The notes beneath the pieces were generated by a model that worked only from the letters and a program-made list of their open reading frames with translations, was not told the DNA's origin and did not search any database. Position numbers and translations under genes: made by a program. A DNA stretch of 64,000 nt from Paracyclopina nana (taxonomy: Eukaryota; Arthropoda; Copepoda; Cyclopoida; Cyclopettidae), in NCBI GenBank assembly GCA_019096065.1, contig JAGUCH010000009.1, positions 444,001 through 508,000 of the forward strand, written 5' to 3'. How positions within the stretch are numbered: position 1 is the first letter of the stretch; the number at the start of each line of letters is the position of its first letter. This document shows positions 1-12,017 of this stretch, piece by piece.

Positions 1-999
1 AAGATTAGTGCGTACTCGCTCAGACAAGATCTTCCGAGAATTTGTTTTTCCGCGAAAATTTGCGGTATTGATATGCTATGGTGTTATCATCCCATTAGCA
101 GCCAATAACGCCACAATTCAGAGTTATTTTTCAAACCTATTGCCTTTATTTTTTAATTTGAGTTGCAAATAGATATATTTCCTTCTTAATCATGTAGACA
201 AATAGTCAAGAAATATTTTTGAGCAAAAAACTTGTCTATTGTTAAGTTAAACTAGCATAGTATAAGTCAAAATCTATTTTCTGCAGTACATAAATCTTTC
301 GTAGATGTCCGAGTCTCTTCAGCGCCCTCAAGCGGGACTTCATGGCATTTCTCAAAGCTCAATACAAGCTTTACGTAATTTCGAAAAGGCGGATGACAAG
401 GCAGGAAAAAACTTGACTTTTAGTAGTGATGGAACGCGTTTGAACTTAAGTTGGACTACATAAGCATTTAACTCGAACTCGTTCGAAATATATTACTGGA
501 GATCTCGGAAAACTCAGAAGCAATTTTCTCGAAAGTGAATTTAGCTAAAAATTGAAAAGGAAAATTACTAATATTTGCTCATAAACTTGTGATTGGTTCT
601 TGTCTGCTTTCTTCTTTAGGGAAAATTCATTAAATTCTAGCTGTAAATAGCAGGCTATGCAGCAATGCTTGTTACTAGAAGTAACTTGGATTTTGAATAT
701 TGCTAACTTGAAGGAGCTAATTTTTTATACAACTCTTAGAAGAACTCTAAAGTTGCCAACTGTACAATAATGAGCATTATTTCTTCACATGTGACGAAAA
801 AAGTCATTATTGTACGGTAGATGCTAGCGCACGCCAAATCTCAGCAAAATACAGGGATTTTCACTTCACTGCCGTATGTAGTGAACCCACCGCCAAGCTG
901 ACAAATGACCACTTTTCCAACCACCTTTTTTTTCTGGCCAAATTAAGTCAAAAACGACGTTTCCGACCACCGTTGATAACTCTGATTATTTTGGGGCTG
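1..999. other. AT-rich stretch without a recognised gene
   Basis: No reading frame of convincing length or composition and no RNA gene was seen. The stretch is AT-rich and unstructured apart from a short imperfect palindrome around 770-815 (TACAATAATG and CATTATTGTA). Confidence 0.5.
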
Positions 1000-1340
1000 T
1001 ATACCAAAAGCTGTTAAAAGCCAGTTTTTGCTTAAAACAGCCCAAGTGAAACGATATGTGATTACAAAAGCTCTTATCTGGTGGCACCATAAAAGCCAAC
1101 ATTTTTAATCTCTGCTGTGATTGGTGTACAAAAAGGTGGAAAATTTCAAATTAGGTTGCAATTAAAGAACATAAGCTTATTCATGCTTTTTTCAGCTGAT
1201 TAGCCTAATTTTTTTTCACAAAGTACCACAAGACGTAATAGGGATCCAATATTAATTTTTGAATATTTGATAAACAATCCATAAGAGAAGGCAATTTTTA
1301 CAGACAAATTACGAATTGCTATGATGCTGCCGGCAAAGTC
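1000..1340 (+). repeat. Dispersed repeat, copy 1
   Basis: This segment aligns collinearly, with many substitutions, to 10625-10960. Shared landmarks in order are AAACAGCCCAA, TCTGGT(A/G)GC(A/G)CCATAAAAGCCAACAT, GGAAAATTTCAAATTA, CTGATTAGCCTRATTTTTTTT and a final GAATTGCTAT. Both copies have the same orientation. No coding capacity is visible, so it is probably an old non-autonomous mobile element. Confidence 0.55.
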
Positions 1341-1404
1341 AGCAGAGCCAGCCTACAAATGCAACAAAAACTTAGCCAAATTCATTGAATAAGCATATTC
1401 AGCA

Positions 1405-2505
1405 TAGCTAACTATGGCAATTAGAGCAATCATCAAGATCAGCGTGATCAGCGTGATCAGAGTGATCAGAGCGATCAGTGTGTTCCGTGTGACAAGTGTG
1501 TTCACTGTGATCAGCGTGATCAGAGCGATCAGCGTGATCAGAGCGATCAGTGTGTTCTGGTTGACCACTTTGTTCACTGTGATCAGCGTGATCAGAGTGA
1601 TCAGAGCGATCAGTGTGTTCTGGTTGACCATTTTTTCGCTGTGATCAGCGTGATCAGAGTGATCAGAGCAATTTGTGTGTTCTGTGTGACCTTCTTGTTC
1701 GCTGTGATCAGCCTGATCAGAGTGATCAGAGCAATCAGTGTTCCATGTGACCACTTTGTTCACTGTGATCAGTGTGATCAGAGTGATCAGAGCGATCAGT
1801 GTGTTCTGGTTGACCACTTTGTTCACTGTGATCAGCGTGATCAGTGTGATCAGAGTGATCAGAGCGATCAGTGTGTTCTGGTTGACCACTTTGTTCACTG
1901 TGATCAGCGTGATCAGAGTGATCAGAACAATTTGTGTGTTCTGTGTGACCATTTTGTTCACTGTGATCAGCGTGATCAGAGTGATCAGAACAATTTGTGT
2001 GTTCTGGTTGACCATTTTGTTCACTGTGATCAGCGTGATCAGAGTGATCAGAACAATTTGTGTGTTCTGTGTGACCATTTTGTTCACTGTGATCAGTGTG
2101 ATCAGAGTGATCAGAGCGATCAGTGTGTTCTGGTTGACCATTTTGTTCACTGTGATCAGCGTGATCAGAGTGATCAGAACAATTTGTGTGTTCTGGTTGA
2201 CCATTTTGTTCACTGTGATCAGCGTGATCAGAGTGATCAGAACAATTTGTGTGTTCTGTGTGACCATTTTGTTCACTGTGATCAGTGTGATCAGAGTGAT
2301 CAGAGCGATCAGTGTGTTCTGGTTGACCATTTTGTTCACTGTGATCAGCGTGATCAGAGTGATCAGAGCGATCAGTGTGTTCTGGGTGACCACTTTGTTC
2401 ACTGTGATTAGAGTGATCAGAGCAATCAGTGTTCCATGTGACCATTTTGTTCACTGTGATCAGCGTGATCAGAGCGATCAGTGTGTTCTGGGTGACCATT
2501 TTGTG
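1405..2505. repeat. GATC-rich minisatellite (about 63-bp higher-order unit)
   Basis: A tandem array built of a 9-bp subunit of the type GTGATCAGA. It is arranged in about 63-bp units, each with several subunits followed by TGTGTTCTGGTTGACCA and TTTGTTCACT. Because subunit and unit lengths are multiples of three, long frames are open on both strands (up to about 350 codons). Their low-complexity products are repeat artefacts, so I do not call them genes. Confidence 0.9.
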
Positions 2506-2508
2506 CTA

Positions 2509-3330
2509 GTTATTTTGCACTAGGAGACCAGTCTTGTCAAAACTAGATGAAAAAAAGGCCAAGATTTGGTCTTTGTCAAAAAATGCAATTTTGCTCTGGC
2601 AATTGTTCACGTTGCGCGATTTTTTCTCGTAGCTCAAAAAATTTCAAAAAAAATTGCTAGTTTCAATTCTTATTTTGCACTAGGAGACCAGTCTTGTCAA
2701 AACTAGATGAAAAAAAGGCCAAGATTTGGTCTTTGTCAAAAAATGCAATTTTGCTCTGGCAATTGTTCACGTTGTGCGATTTTTTCTCGTAGCTCAAAAA
2801 ATTTCAAAAAAAATTTCTAGGTTCAGTTCTTATTTTGCACTAGGAGGACAGTAGTGTAAAAACTAGATGAAAGAAGGCCAAAGTTTGGCCTTTGTCAAAA
2901 AATGCAATTTTATTCTGGCAATTGTTCACGTTGCGCGATTTTTTCCCGTAGCTCAAAAAGTTGCAAAAAAATATGCTAGTTTCAGTTCTTATTTTGCACT
3001 AGGAGACCAGTCTTGTCAAAACAAAACTAGATGAAAAAAAGGCCAAGGTTTGGTCTTTGTCAAAAAATGCAATTTTTCTCTGGCAATTATTCACGTTGCG
3101 CGATTTTTGCTCTTAGCTCAAAAAATTGCTAGTTTCAGTTCTTATTTTGCACTAGGATACCAGTCTTGTCAAAACTAGATGAAAAAGGCCAAAGTTTGGC
3201 CTTTGTCAAAAAATGCAATTTTGCTCTTGCAATTATTCACGTTACGCGATTTTCGCACCTTGTTTAAAAAATGTCAAAAAATATACTAGTTTCTGTTCTC
3301 CTGCACTAGGAGACCAGTTTTGTCAAAACC
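2509..3330. repeat. About 160-bp tandem satellite, 5 copies
   Basis: Five to six tandem units, each opening with TTATTTTGCACTAGGAGACC, start near 2509, 2671, 2831, 2990, 3142 and about 3298 (partial). Each contains GTCTTGTCAAAACTAGATGA and a GTTCACGTTGCGCGATTTTT block. The later units carry indels and the last is truncated where a C/G-rich tract begins. Confidence 0.88.
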
Positions 3331-3765
3331 CGCCCCCAGGGGCCTGGGGGCCCGGGGCTGGTACCCCCGGGCTCCTTAGGGTCAGGGCTACACACTTGCA
3401 TTGGAATTGACCCACGACCCCCATCGGGCCCCAAGTTAGCCCTACCCCCAGCTAGCGGAGCAAACGACTAGAGAGACTGGACTTTAAATTTTCACCCATT
3501 CGGGAATCGCTCAGCGATTCGCCCATTACCCTTCCGTGACCTACCGCAACCTACCGCAACCCCCCCAGATGACCCTTGGGGAGACCTAGAACCCAGATTT
3601 TGACCCCGATTTTGGGCCCCGCCCCCACTACATAACCCGAAACTGAGCTACTGAGCACATTTCTAACCCACTATACCTTGCAATGACCCTAACTTTGGCC
3701 CCCTGACCCCGATTTTGACCCTGTTTAGGGGGGGGGGGAGGGGGGGTAACCCGAATATGGGAATA
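3331..3765. other. C/G-rich low-complexity tract
   Basis: Base composition changes abruptly from the flanking AT-rich DNA to runs of GGGGCC, GACCCC and CCCCAG, ending in a G tract near 3728-3744. No coding evidence was seen; it reads as degenerate GACCCC-type repeat. Confidence 0.6.
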
Positions 3766-3784
3766 TGGACCCCGTTCTTTTCGC

Positions 3785-5640
3785 AGATTACCACTCAGAA
3801 CGAGCCCAAAAACTGATTTTTCACATACAGCTGAGTCCTTTATGGAGCCAACTCTGCACAGTCAGCTGATTTCAAAACTGCTGAGTCACTTTCTCAGCAC
3901 TCTGCATCTCGGAAACGGTGAGAGATATCAAAAAACTTATTTAGCAAAAGTTGCTCAGCACTCCAAAATACCCTGAAAAACCGAGTCTCAGCATGTCAGC
4001 TAAGTGACTCAGCAATCTAAAATGAGCAGATACAGCAAAGTCATTGAAGCAAAAGTTGCTGCAAATAAATCAAACATCATTTTGGCTGAGTCTCAGCAAA
4101 GTAAAGAGCTGACTCAGCAACTCTAAATGTTGTACAACAAATCTGAAATTTGATATGCAAGTAGCCCTTGATGTTCCCATCATTTCTCATATAATGAAAT
4201 TTTCTGAGAGACCGCTCCTTCTGGGGCCCGATTTCCATACTTTGACCCCAGATATCTCAGCAATGGAGCGTCTCAGCACACTTCAATTTAGTGTTTTGAA
4301 GTCAGGCTGAGCTCCTCTACAAGTTTTGCTTCAAAGTCAAGTCCATAAAATGATTTGCCAAAAAGTCAAGTATTCCTAAGGGGGTGGTAGCCTTAGAAAA
4401 AGTGGCCAATTTTTCAAAGTGCTCGGATCAAGCTGAAACTCAGCTCAGATTTATTTACTGTTCTGAAGTTGTGCTTGCAATTGTTCGATTTTAAAACTGT
4501 TTACACCTATGGAATCCTGAGACTCAGCAGATCTTTTTTTATTTTATAGCAAACTTGATATCTCCACTTTTACTTGCGCTAGTTCTTAATGAAAAGCCCT
4601 ATGTTGTACGTAGTACATAGTACTATACTTTAAAAACTTGGTAAGCATGCCAAAATTCGAAAAATGCTCAGATATATGATCTCTTTACAGTTTTGAAAAT
4701 GGGAGATAAAATGGAACACTTTTTATTACATAGTAAACAAGATATCTCAGCTAGAAGTCTCCGTAAAACTCAGCAGTTAGGCTGCTATATAGCGGTAAAC
4801 TTTGGTGCCCGATATCTCCTGTTCTAGACCAGATATCTGGCTCCAATTTAAACCTATGAAGTCAGGGTAACCTTCTTCAACCTTTATTAGCAGTTTATGT
4901 CTGTATTTCAACTTAAAATTGATCGCCCGAAATTTGACGGGAACCGTTTTTCGCGGAAATTTCAACTTTAGAAAGCTACAAAGTCTTCAAATTCATGAAA
5001 AAGTCCAAGAAAACAACAAAAGGAAGACTGGCAGCAAGAATTGCCCCATTTAGAGTAGTTTTAGCCTCCAACACAAGCCAAATTCGGGCCCAAAATGAAA
5101 AGTAAACAAAGTCTAAAGTAGTAAACTTCGGGGAGCGATATCTCAGCAACGGAGCGTCCCAGCGCACTTCTTTTTGCGGCTATGAATTTGTCTTGACATT
5201 CTCTATAACAATTATTAGTAGTCAAAGTCCCTCAGCGCATTTTTGTTTACGAAGTTCTCTAGTGCTGAGCGCTCAGCGCTATCTCCGCTCGTAGTTGTCT
5301 GATTTTAAAACTGTTTACATTTTTGGAATCCAGAGACTCAGCAGAAACTACTTTTACTTCATAGTAAAGCTCATATTTCCCCTTTAAAACCAACTAATTC
5401 TGAACAAAAAGCCTTATGTAGTACGTAACACATAAGGCTGCGTTTCATCCGACTAATCAATGCCAAAATTCGAAAAATGCTCCGATTTTGGAACTATTTA
5501 CAGTTTTGAAAATGGGAGATCAAATGGAACACTTTTTATTACATAGTAAACAAGATATCTCAGCTTGAAGTCTCCGTAAAACTCAGCAGTTAGGCTGCTA
5601 TATAGTAATATAGGTATATAAATCGATTAGCCAAAAGCCA
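3785..5640. repeat. CTCAGCA-rich region with internal duplication
   Basis: The heptamer CTCAGCA and close variants recur dozens of times at irregular spacing. Within it, about 4600-4795 and about 5420-5606 are direct copies: both contain TTGAAAATGGGAGAT, GGAACACTTTTTATTACATA, and the stretch from AGTCTCCGTAAAACTCAGCA to GGCTGCTATATAG. No gene is supported. Confidence 0.6.
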
Positions 5641-6640
5641 AAAAATCCAAAATATGGGCTCAAATTACCAAAAAAAAGATTGCCATTCCCACTCACACAA
5701 ATGCAGACAGTCAATTAATCAGCCACTACAGATTATTATTAATTAGTTATTTCTTTCCCTTTTCGCAAAGTTCTTGCTGTGATATAATATTTTCAGGAAT
5801 TCGCTACAGAAAAAGTTCAAAATTGCAATTTAGGTTTAGTTTAGATTATTACGTAACCTAATGGCTTTAAGAGCGCCAAGCATCTAACGCCATCTGTGGC
5901 GGTTTAGACAACTAAATCGGCGCAGTGCAAGCAATCAAGTATTTTGCTGAAATTGATTTGTTTTGATGTGAGTGCTGCCAGATTTTTTTTACTTCTCAAA
6001 AGATCTCGATTTTGGCGTTTTCTGTTAAACTCTGGCAAAAAATGAAACTGATCATATTGATAAAATTCACAGTATTCAATATTTTTTCGTCAGACGGGGT
6101 ACCACAGTATAGTCCGACAGCTCATAGAAGTGAAGCTCAGCTAGTATGTCACCTTATATTATAGATCATCTTGGGGTACCCCATAGAGAAAATCAGCTGT
6201 ACTCATTTGGAACACTTTACTTAGAAAAAATCCCCCATGAACTATTCCAAATGTTGCCTCTGTATGTTACCCGATAACGTAGGAAGTTCTAGAACCCTAG
6301 GCTTGGTGAATAAAGCAACGTCTCAATTTTGCAGAGTTGTAGCGTGAAAGGTTACACCCCACTTTTGATTGCCTTTGAGATGTTCAAGTGCTTTAAGAAA
6401 AACAATTGTAAAATATGCAAATCAAAAGGGCCTTAAATTATTGAAGAGCTCATAAATAAATTTTGTTTTGCAAAACGTGATTTTAACTGAAGGAAGTGGT
6501 CACTTTAATCATGAAATTAAAATCTGCGTTTTGGTAAAAATGTACTTATTCTGCGGGTGATAATTGACATTCATCGGCGGAAAATGGTATAATTAAGAGC
6601 TCCGCCCACAATTTTCTAATCAGTAAACATCTAAACACAT
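5641..6640. other. Intergenic DNA with a diverged hairpin element
   Basis: No gene was recognised. About 6160-6310 contains GAGAAAATCAGCTGTACTCAT and CCCATGAACT, the same core as the hairpin elements at 11408-11615 and 11823-12017, so a diverged third copy is likely. The remainder is AT-rich and forms the upstream flank of the F-like gene. Confidence 0.45.
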
Positions 6641-6654
6641 TTGGGATCCAGGTG

Positions 6655-6663
6655 ATATAAAAG
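6655..6663 (+). promoter_or_regulatory. TATA box of the F-like gene
   Basis: GATATAAAAGG lies about 60 bp before the first ATG (6717) and about 30 bp before TTCATCATTCC, a plausible initiator. This marks the downstream gene as having its own polymerase II promoter rather than depending on an LTR. Confidence 0.6.
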
Positions 6664-6716
6664 GGAACAATTTCAATATAATTCATCATTCCAGATTGAG
6701 TAACCGTTGTGACAAC

Positions 6717-8541
6717 ATGGTAAGCATTTATTTTTACTACTTTTAAAAGTTACATTGAAGCTGATCCTTCTTATAGGTAATGATGACGCAAACAATTTTT
6801 CACATATTGTTAGCAATTTCCTTGATCCAGGCAGTACCCCTAAAGCCAGCCTCAATCAATGCTAATTCAGGCATTTTCTTCAAACAAATAGGCCAAATGT
6901 CCCAGTCTGTATCCTATTGCCATTTGCATTTCAACCTCAAGATCCAGCCTTATCTGACCATAATTGATGAACTTCATGAGATTGTTACTAACTCTGAAGT
7001 TAAGAGCCCCTACTCACTTCATAGTGTTGATTCAATAATGGCGGACATACAGCTCGAAACAACTATATTTTTTGAGCCGGCTCGCTCTGTGACAAGTGTT
7101 TATGACCATCGCCCAAAACGTCAACTGCTTGTGGGTTTAGGACTTGGCTTGCTAGCTGGTAGCATATTTGGCCTGTATAATGGGGAAGAAATTTCAGCTC
7201 TCAAGGACAATCAGGTATTTTTGCAATCCCAATTTTTTGCCATGTAAATGTAACATGGTCGCAACAGGCAACTAATACATTGAAATAATCAACATTGTGT
7301 CCTTTCAGGATCAAATTGTTCACAAAGTGGATGAAATGGACAAGAGGATGGTGGTCCTGGAGGAGAACATGAAGATCGTATCAACAACATTGACTGAGAT
7401 GTCAAAGCTTCCTGACGCAATTTCAAGATTATCCCTCAAAATTGAGCATGATAAACGGGTTGGTATAATGATTAATGAAATCAACAAAGTGGGACAAGTT
7501 ACCCAAGCCCTTCTGGAGCATAAAGTAAGTAAGCAATTGTTCCACTTTTTTGACATTGACAAGGCCCATAATGAAGTTACCAGAGCTGCTCATGACAGAG
7601 GCTTTCATTTGTTCAGTCCTCATATAAGCTTCCTATTTGAATGTGATGTAACTTACATGGCCCAGCCAGATTACTCCATAGATATATTTGTCCACATTCC
7701 CATGACTAGGTCCAGGGATAATTTGAAATTGTACAAATTGATTAGCACTCCCCTCCCTATTAATGATGGCAAGTTTTTCATTGACATTGAAAATGATCAA
7801 GAAATCATTGCTATGAATGATGATCGAACTAATTTCAAGTCGCTGACTATGGCAGAGCTTTCTCAGTGTAAGGACATGTCAGGAACTTATTTGTGCAAGT
7901 CAGACAATATTGTCTACCACAATTCAATTTTTTCTCATTCTTGCACTGGAGCTCTGTTCAATAAAGACCATAAAAACATCTTGCACCAATGTGTTTATAA
8001 TGTCATCCCTCCCAAAGATTTCGTGCGACAATTATCTCCCACTCGCTTTTTTACATATTCTCATGAGCAACAAATTGCTGACAAATATTGTAAAATCAAA
8101 GTAGGAAATAACTGGATCCAAGAGCGTAGTATTATATTTCTTGATGGTTTTCAAGTTTTAAACCTCGACCCTTTATGCCATGTTGTTGCTGCTCATTACA
8201 CATTTGTTCCTCAGTTTGATTTAGAGACAGAGGGAAATGCCATAAGCATGGAATTCAATTGGCTGATTGATAGCAAGTCTTTGGATCCTGTCTTACCAGA
8301 TGGATTCTCTGACTTACTACTTTCCATTAGCAACAAAACTATCCTTTCTGGGACAAAAAAGTACAATGAGCTTGTGTATGAAGGCAAAGCAAAAAGATTT
8401 GAGCTTGATTCTAAAAACTTGAAAATCCTCTCTCTTGGTAGCCCAGTAGCCACAATTTTCATAATTGGTATTTGTTCTCTCATTGTATACTTCTGCTGCT
8501 GCAAAAAAAGTATGGAAATCAATCTTCCAAGTAAAGTTTGA
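6717..8541 (+). CDS. Baculovirus-F / errantivirus-Env-like membrane fusion protein (candidate domesticated gene)
   Basis: A three-exon gene: 6717-6719 (only the ATG), 6777-7214 and 7309-8541, with GT-AG introns of 57 and 94 nt and frame kept, giving about 557 residues. It opens with a hydrophobic signal peptide. A furin-type RPKR site (7110-7121) is followed by a Gly/Leu-rich stretch like the fusion peptide of the F-protein family. Next come a heptad-rich helical region, a Cys-containing ectodomain, one membrane anchor near the C terminus (ATIFIIGICSLIVYF) and a short tail with three cysteines. This is the layout of baculovirus F and insect errantivirus Env, which drive low-pH membrane fusion. 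Here the frame is intact, the gene has a TATA box and a poly(A) signal overlapping the stop, and no gag, pol or LTR flanks it. I infer a host-retained env comparable to Drosophila Iris. Any cellular role is unknown. Confidence 0.8.
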
Positions 8542-8546
8542 ATAAA
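8541..8546 (+). terminator. Poly(A) signal of the F-like gene
   Basis: AATAAA overlaps the last base of the TGA stop codon, so the 3' UTR must be very short. Confidence 0.65.
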
Positions 8547-9289
8547 GAGTACATTTTACCAAGAAATATATTGAGTATTCATTTTCCAAACACACAGTGC
8601 ACATTTCCTGATTTAACATGAACAATAACAATTTGAGAGAATACCGTATTAGAAAAAGTTGCGACATTAACAAAAGTGCAAGGAGAATGACATCAATGAG
8701 GTCAAAGTCTCTGACACAAAGCTTTGGGAGTCGCTTGGCATCGAAGACTCCCTGTGCTTGTCTACTAGCTACTTAATAAACTTAGAGAGTGGACAACGCC
8801 AAAAGTTGGCACTATGGTTTCAGCTGCCAATTTCAAAAGTGGTTCTCCTATTGGAAGCGAATAAAGAAATCTGAGGCAATTGCTTACCTTAATTTAGAGT
8901 TTAAAATGAGTCCGCTGAAGGAAAAACCGGAATCCTTTGCTAAAGAATTTAGTATTTAATTTTTCGTAAACGATATTAAATATTTGAATAATTTGATAAG
9001 GAATGAAAAGTGTGTTTTGAATTTTCCCGCTCCACTTGCTACTCCCTAGGTTTTGTAGAAAATAATTATATCTTTCCGATTTGCTTAAAAGGTTACGTGA
9101 AAGGAAACAGCGCAAAATTGCGGATTTTGTTGTCCTCTCTCTAAGTTTATTTAGTACCTATTGTCTACTATGAATTTTGTCCAACAAGTTACAGCATGAT
9201 GTCACAAAACCTGCCCTGACTGACCGCCTTCCAGCCACAATATCTGAACTAATTACCAATTACTAAAAAATTAAAATCTAGATAAGATG
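8547..9289. other. No gene recognised
   Basis: AT-rich sequence downstream of the F-like gene; neither strand holds a frame with protein-like composition. Confidence 0.5.
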
Positions 9290-9670
9290 ACATAACAAAA
9301 TTACTTTAAAAAGTAAACATACAGCTGACTTCATAACGTAAACATTCATCTGACTTTAAAAGTAAACATACAGCTGACTTTAAAAAGTAAACAAACAGCT
9401 GACTTAATTTGTAAACAAACGTAAATAAACGATCTTAAAAAATAAACATACAGCTGACTTTAAACAGTAAACAAACATCGGACTTGAAAAAGTAAACAAA
9501 CAGCTGACTTAATTTGTAAACAAACGTAAATAAACGATCTTAAAAATTAAACATACAGCTGACTTTAAAAAGCAAAAAAACAGCTGACTTTAAAATGTAA
9601 ACAAACAAAATTTGGCTTAAAAAAGTGATTAAACAATTAAAAAAGTTACTTAAAAAAGTATCAGCTGACA
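9290..9670. repeat. AAACA-CAGCTGACTT minisatellite
   Basis: Irregular tandem array of a roughly 25-bp unit, GTAAACAAACAGCTGACTTTAAAAA with variants. A longer period including AATTTGTAAACAAACGTAAA TAAACGATCTTAAAAA occurs twice (about 9403-9440 and 9508-9545). Confidence 0.8.
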
Positions 9671-10399
9671 TTGAATAACATATATTGTCATTTATAACAA
9701 TGGATGATTCGCCTAACCAAAGTCCACTTTTTGGCAAATTCTCTTATACGCAGTCCATCTAAAAGCAGGCTACTTAAACGCAGTCAACCTTTCTGCATAA
9801 TTATTAAACATTCCAAGCTTTATAATATGAGCGCAGATGAAGTGGTACCTGTGGCAAGTACCACTGCAGAAAAATCTTAAAATGTTCAAACTTAGATATG
9901 TGGACAGAGTAGGTAGTAAACATATAGTTACAGGCTTTTTCAGATGAACACATATTTGGTTAGAACTAAACCAATTAAAAGAGTTTGCTGCCTAAAAACT
10001 AATCTGCAAGTCTCTCCAATGCTCTGAAACTATGCAAGCTGCAACTTTATTTGACTGGGCAATAAACTTAGAAAAACCAAAAATTTCAAATGCCTGTTCT
10101 ACTTTCGTGTTCAATCTTATGATTACCTAAATGAAGTCAAATAACATCTGATAGACAGGAATTTTGAAGAATCAATGGTATAGGCCAGGATCTCGGGTAA
10201 CATATGGGCTAGATCTGTCTACAAGTCAATGTGAAAATAAATCCTGTATACCTAATATATAGTCACTGATTTTTTGAAACCATTATAGTTAATATCACTT
10301 CTTTTTTGTGCACAGAAATTGTGATTTAATTATGACTGTGAATTGCTGACTGCATTTAGGTGGACTGAATTTAATTGCACTGCGTTTAGGTGGATTTGT
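9671..10399. other. No gene recognised
   Basis: AT-rich, no coding or RNA signal seen on either strand. Confidence 0.5.
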
Positions 10400-10980
10400 T
10401 GTTTGGCAGATATACCCATTTGACATGGCTATGCTACATAGGTGATCAAAAATGGGCTATTTTTTTGGCTTTTGGTGCACAAATTCTGGAAAATTTATTT
10501 ATATGACATAATCTACGGATAAAATGGCACCCATTTAAGCCATAAAACCATATGCCACTGTAAGGTAGTACAGCTGTATACATGACGCTTTGACGGAAAA
10601 GTGTGAAAAAAATATTTTAAGGTTACGCACTCAAAAGCTGCTAAAAGTTGCCTCTATTTTCATAAAACAGCCCAAATCACAAACTACGTGATGAAAAAAG
10701 TTTTTATCTGGTAGCGCCATAAAAGCCAACATTATTTAATACTGCTATGATTGGTCTAAAAAAAGGCGGAAAATTTCAAATTACATTGCTATTGAAGAAC
10801 TTTAGCATTTTCCCGGTTTTTTCTCCTGATTAGCCTGATTTTTTTTAGCTAAGTATCATGAAATGTAATAGGGGTCAAATATTATTTATCGAATTTTTGA
10901 GAAATCATATGGGAAGGCCAATTTTTTGGCAAATTTCGAATTGCTATTTAGCTGCCTCTGTAGTGAACATACTACACGGC
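10400..10980 (+). repeat. Dispersed repeats (two families abutting)
   Basis: 10420-10560 matches the middle of the CGCCATCTAG repeat family: TTTGACATGGCTATGCTAC, GCTTTTGGTGCAC and CTACGGATAAAATGGCACCC, compare 57300-57420. 10625-10960 is the second copy of the repeat seen at 1000-1340. No coding capacity. Confidence 0.6.
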
Positions 10981-11407
10981 TTTTCACGCTAGGGTGCGCT
11001 GACTGTACTACGTGACAGACGCCATCGTTCCTTATAGTATTTTACTTGCTGCTTTTTGGGGCTGGGAAGGTAACGTAAAAATTGCCCTAGGTGAGTAAAT
11101 GAAACCAAGCCGAATCTTGAACCGAGCGAAGCGAGGGGAATAGTGAGGCGAGAAGCAGCAAGTCTTTTATTAACTGTGACCGATTTTCCGAGCGAAATGA
11201 ACTTGCCGAAATGCCATGTTGTGACGTCACGGGGTTTGCAAAAAGCTGACACAATCGGCAAAGTGAATTTACTCTCAAGTAAAACGGGTTACAGTTAGTA
11301 AATACTTTTTTACTACACAGGATATTTAAATACCCGACACCAGCTAATGATGAGAAAACCTGCTAAGGACCAGGCCGGTGAGTTCTTGTCGCTGCTTTAC
11401 TATAGCA
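10981..11407. other. No gene recognised
   Basis: Open frames on the minus strand here are short and lack recognisable domains. Nothing else is supported. Confidence 0.45.
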
Positions 11408-11615
11408 CTAGGGTACTAGATATTCCTCCGCGACTTCGTAATGCTACGTAATAGGGTGAACCGTAGAGAAAATCAGCTGTACTCATTTTGTTCAATTTAC
11501 TTCATAGAATTCATAGAAATCCCCATGAACTGAACAAAATGGGGTCAGCTGATGCCTCTACGCGTTACCCTATAGCGTAGTAAAACGAATTCGTGGAGGA
11601 ATATCAAGAACACTA
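11408..11615 (+). mobile_element. Hairpin MITE-like element, copy A
   Basis: About 205 bp from GGTACTAGATATTCCTCCGC to CGGAGGAATATCAAGAACAC. The ends are inverted (GATATTCCTCCG against CGGAGGAATATC). The interior continues as an imperfect palindrome: TACGTAATAGGGT against ACCCTATAGCGTA, and ATCAGCTGTACTCATTTTGTTC against GAACAAAATGGGGTCAGCTGAT. No ORF, so non-autonomous. Confidence 0.75.
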
Positions 11616-11822
11616 TATAGCACACAGTCTGACTGAGCCGTGGTAGGCTTCAAGACAAAATTTCAATAGAATTCTTTGGATTTCACTTCCAAAAAGTTCC
11701 ATAACCTGCCTTAAATTATCAAAAAGTGCCCAAATTGCATACATTAAAAAAAAGACAGAACTTATCTAGGAGCTCTGTTGAATACGCGTGAGATTAGCCC
11801 GCTTGCCTCCATGACTGACAAT

Positions 11823-12017
11823 GGTACTAGATATTCCTCCGCGACTTCGTAGTACTACGTAATAGGGTGAACCGTAGAGAAAATCAGCTGTACTCATTTT
11901 GTTCAATTCACTTCATAGAAATCCCCATGAACTGAACAAAATGGGGTCAGCTGATGCCTCTACTCGTTACCCTATAGCGTAGTAAAACGAATTCTCGGAG
12001 GAATATCAAGAACACTT
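11823..12017 (+). mobile_element. Hairpin MITE-like element, copy B
   Basis: A near-identical copy of 11408-11615 in the same orientation, only about 200 bp downstream. It lacks a short TTCATAGAA duplication present in copy A. Ends and palindromic core are as in copy A. Confidence 0.75.

Noticed and set aside
1353..2523. Long open frames (250-350 codons) on both strands over the GATC minisatellite
   Set aside because: They follow from a repeat period divisible by three; composition is pure repeat and there are no flanking unique exons.
3331..3765. G- and C-rich tract considered as a telomeric or rDNA fragment
   Set aside because: No TTAGG/TTAGGG-type repeat and no recognisable rRNA sequence; only degenerate GACCCC words.
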